Shown piece by piece: positions 61,895 to 64,000 of a DNA stretch of 64,000 nucleotides (its first letter is position 1; the number at the start of each line of letters is the position of its first letter). Below the pieces are notes generated by a model that saw only the letters and a list, made by a program, of their open reading frames with translations, did not search any database and was not told the DNA's origin. Both the position numbers and the translations under genes were made by a program. Source of the stretch: Corynebacterium poyangense (lineage in GTDB: Bacteria; Actinomycetota; Actinomycetes; Mycobacteriales; Mycobacteriaceae). The stretch is from positions 2,356,001 through 2,420,000 of the forward strand of contig NZ_CP046884.1 of the NCBI RefSeq assembly GCF_014522205.1, given 5' to 3'.

Positions 61895-62893
61895 ATGCCT
61901 CAAAGGAGCACCCCTACTCTCAAAGAACTAGCGCGGTTGGCCGGTGTTTCGGTATCCACTATTTCTCGAGCACTCGCCAATAACCCAGCTATCGCCCCGG
62001 CCACGAGGGAAAAGATTCAGCGCTTAGCCAAGGAACAGGGATACCGTCCCAATGCCCAAGCTCGCGCTTTGCAAAGCCGAAGAAGTGGCAGTATCGGACT
62101 GATTGTGCCGAGTCTGGTCAACAGCTATTTCGCGACTATGGCCACCCAGGTCCAAGCTGAAGCAATGGCGCATGGGCTTAATACCCTGATTGTGAACGCT
62201 AACGAAAACCCCGACACCCTCAACGATCTTTTAGATAACCTCTCCCACCACCAAGTTGATGGCGTCCTCTGTGTTCCTTTAGAGGAATCTCGTGACCGCA
62301 TTGAGCAATTAGCAAGCACCATTCCCGTGGTTCTTATTGACCGGGATTTGCCGGATTCACAACTCTATAGCGTGACCTCTGATCCCGCCCCCGGAATGCG
62401 ATCCGCACTTAAACTCCTCAAGCACCATCACCTCCTCCCCCTTGGTTACCTGTCCGGCCCGATGAGCACCTCAACAGGCCGAGAGCGCCTCACAGTTTTT
62501 CAACAAGGGTGCGTCGACTATGAAATAGATGATCCTCGAATATTCCTCGGCGGATATGAACAACAACGCGGCCTAGAAGATGCCCTCACCCTACTCAAAC
62601 AGGGCGTACGCACCCTCTTTGCCGGTGATTCCATGATGACCATTGGTGTCCTCCAGGCCTGTCACCGTCACCGGCTGAGAATTCCCCACGATGTCGCCGT
62701 AGTGGGGTTTGACCGTCACCCGGCTTTTGAACTCCAACAAGCCCCTATCACTGTCATCGATCAGCATGTGAGTGACATGGCTACCCTTGCGTTTCGCATC
62801 TTAATCGGAGTTATGGCAGATAATCCGCCAGATCAGCGTCGTACTTATATCAACACCACGTTAATAACTAGAGAATCTACCCAATGTTTATAA
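61895..62893 (+). CDS. LacI-family transcriptional regulator (RbsR-like)
   Basis: 332 aa. N-terminal HTH TLKELARLAGVSVSTISRAL and hinge ARALQSRRSGSIGLIVP, followed by a periplasmic-binding-protein-like domain (IPVVLIDRDLP, GYLSGP, FAGDSMMTIGVLQAC, VVGFDRHP). ATG 61895 follows AGGAG by nine bases. Placed 18 bases before the sugar ABC ATPase gene, so it regulates a ribose-type uptake operon. Confidence 0.92.
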   Translation: MPQRSTPTLKELARLAGVSVSTISRALANNPAIAPATREKIQRLAKEQGYRPNAQARALQSRRSGSIGLIVPSLVNSYFATMATQVQAEAMAHGLNTLIVNANENPDTLNDLLDNLSHHQVDGVLCVPLEESRDRIEQLASTIPVVLIDRDLPDSQLYSVTSDPAPGMRSALKLLKHHHLLPLGYLSGPMSTSTGRERLTVFQQGCVDYEIDDPRIFLGGYEQQRGLEDALTLLKQGVRTLFAGDSMMTIGVLQACHRHRLRIPHDVAVVGFDRHPAFELQQAPITVIDQHVSDMATLAFRILIGVMADNPPDQRRTYINTTLITRESTQCL

Positions 62894-62911
62894 ACGACCA
62901 GGAGGTGAAGA

Positions 62912-64000
62912 GTGGAAACCATCCTTGAACTGAAAAACGTCAGTAAATCATTTGGCCCAGTTCAGGTGATTAAAGATGTTTCGTTGAAAGTTCATCCTGG
63001 AAAGGTGCAAGCCTTACTGGGTGAAAACGGTGCCGGTAAATCCACTATCATCAAGATGATGGCCGGCGTTTACCAACCAGATTCGGGTGAAATTATTGTC
63101 GACGGCCAACCGGTCCGCTTTCCTAATACCAAGGAAGCGGAAAAATACGGCATCGCCACTATTTATCAGGAGCTGAACCTAGTCCCCAGTATGTCAGTGG
63201 CAGAAAATATCATGCTCGGGCGTACTCCTGCCACCGGCGGCCTGGTGAATTTCCCGGAGCTCAAGCGCCAGGCCCAGGAAGCACTTGACGTTATTGGACT
63301 AAAAGTTGGGCTCAATGACGTAGTTGGTGACCTCGGCATCGCCAAACAACAGCTCGTAGAAATAGCCAAGGCTTTGTCTATGAACGCCCGGCTTTTAATC
63401 CTTGATGAACCTACCGCGGCACTAACAAGCAAAGAAATAGATCAGCTCTTTCGCGTCATTGATCATCTCAAAACCCAAGGCGTAGGCATGGTGTTTATCT
63501 CGCACCATTTAGAAGAGATTGCCAGGATCGCGGATTCCGTCAGCGTACTTCGCGACGGCCAGTTCATCGCGGAGGTTCCAGCCACCACCCCCGAACGAGA
63601 ATTCGTCAAACTCATGGTGGGAAGAGAAATTGATGAACAGTATCCCCGGGTCAAAGGCGACATTGGTGAACCAGTTCTCGAGGTTCACAACATCTCTCAT
63701 GCCCAGCATTTTGAGAACATCTCTTTTCAGGTACATGCCGGGGAAATTCTCGGAATTGCGGGACTGGTAGGCGCCGGACGCACCGAAGTCATTCGTGCTA
63801 TCGCCGGGGCAGATTCTTATGATTCAGGACGTATTGTGGTGCACGGTCACCTACTTCCCAAAGGCAATATCGCTGCTGCCATTAAGCGGGGAATAGGGCT
63901 TGTTCCGGAGGATCGGAAAAACCAAGGACTGATTCTTGATGCTCCGGTTTCTGACAATATTGGCCTTGCGACCTTGCATAGCTCCGGAAAGTGGGGACTC
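62912..64000 (+). CDS. rbsA: Sugar ABC transporter ATP-binding protein (RbsA-like), cut by the window end
   Basis: 363 codons visible of a two-domain ATPase of about 500. First domain: Walker A LLGENGAGKST, Q-loop YQELNLVPSM, signature-like DLGIAKQQLVEIAKAL, Walker B LLILDEPTAAL, switch FISHHLEE. The second domain begins with GIAGLVGAGRTEVIRAIAG and GLVPEDRKNQGL. GTG 62912 follows AGGAGGTGA. It energises import of ribose or a related sugar with permease and binding protein genes expected to the right. Confidence 0.9.
   Translation, partial: METILELKNVSKSFGPVQVIKDVSLKVHPGKVQALLGENGAGKSTIIKMMAGVYQPDSGEIIVDGQPVRFPNTKEAEKYGIATIYQELNLVPSMSVAENIMLGRTPATGGLVNFPELKRQAQEALDVIGLKVGLNDVVGDLGIAKQQLVEIAKALSMNARLLILDEPTAALTSKEIDQLFRVIDHLKTQGVGMVFISHHLEEIARIADSVSVLRDGQFIAEVPATTPEREFVKLMVGREIDEQYPRVKGDIGEPVLEVHNISHAQHFENISFQVHAGEILGIAGLVGAGRTEVIRAIAGADSYDSGRIVVHGHLLPKGNIAAAIKRGIGLVPEDRKNQGLILDAPVSDNIGLATLHSSGKWGL

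Overview
The window reads as chromosome of a Corynebacterium species or close relative. Supporting signs are an actinobacterial dnaK with HspR-type HAIR operators, a two-domain PutA without a DNA-binding domain, an alaT / ugd / dcd / tRNA-Gly neighbourhood as I recall it in corynebacteria, frequent GTG and TTG starts, and at least one leaderless gene. Mid-GC host DNA is interrupted by accessory blocks. No rRNA and no CRISPR array were seen; one tRNA is present.

Layout. 1-6.0 kb: dnaK (cut by the left edge), class I fructose-bisphosphate aldolase, then a leftward operon of an XRE-cupin regulator, a guanidinobutyrase/agmatinase-type ureohydrolase and a ThDP decarboxylase. 6.0-14.8 kb: an 8.8-kb insert flanked by an 83-bp direct repeat that is the promoter/operator region shared by the regulator and the Na+/solute symporter. 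The insert holds an ATP-grasp ligase, two ABC half-exporters, an ABC-ATPase/FtsX-like pair and a decayed gene that reads like a LanC lanthionine cyclase. 14.9-30.1 kb: host metabolism (symporter, putA, AI-2E family protein, M20 amidohydrolase with AbgT transporter, DJ-1/PfpI, DUF1707, alaT, YibE/F, ugd, dcd) ending in tRNA-Gly(CCC).

30.27-50.88 kb: a 20.5-kb island starting at the 3' end of tRNA-Gly and bracketed by a related terminal sequence. Its left half is one leftward, start-stop-overlapping seven-gene defence operon: three genes of an ABC-three-component (ABC-3C) system (effector, middle component, DUF2326 ATPase), an XRE regulator, then HsdM, HsdS and HsdR. Its right half is a phage-type replication module (sigma-like HTH, DUF2800, DUF2815, HNH, family A DNA polymerase, Bro-N antirepressor, DUF4406, VapE). 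Three large genes of that module carry single-base deletions or nonsense changes, while every defence gene is open. An Abi_2 gene sits between a DNA polymerase 3' end and a second, diverged polymerase 3' end.

50.9-64 kb: a patchwork of small accessory genes (Zur-box methyltransferase, MarR and membrane protein pair, an AbiE toxin-antitoxin pair that truncates a CoA-transferase gene, SRPBCC, a second MarR, DUF4272, cation efflux, glutamine amidotransferase, GNAT), a phased AACAACT heptamer array, and finally a LacI regulator followed by a sugar ABC ATPase cut by the right edge.

The most interesting pieces are the fused ABC-3C/type I R-M operon, the Abi cassette with its polymerase 3'-end copy, the 8.8-kb insert with its duplicated operator, and the AACAACT array whose heptamer also forms that operator.
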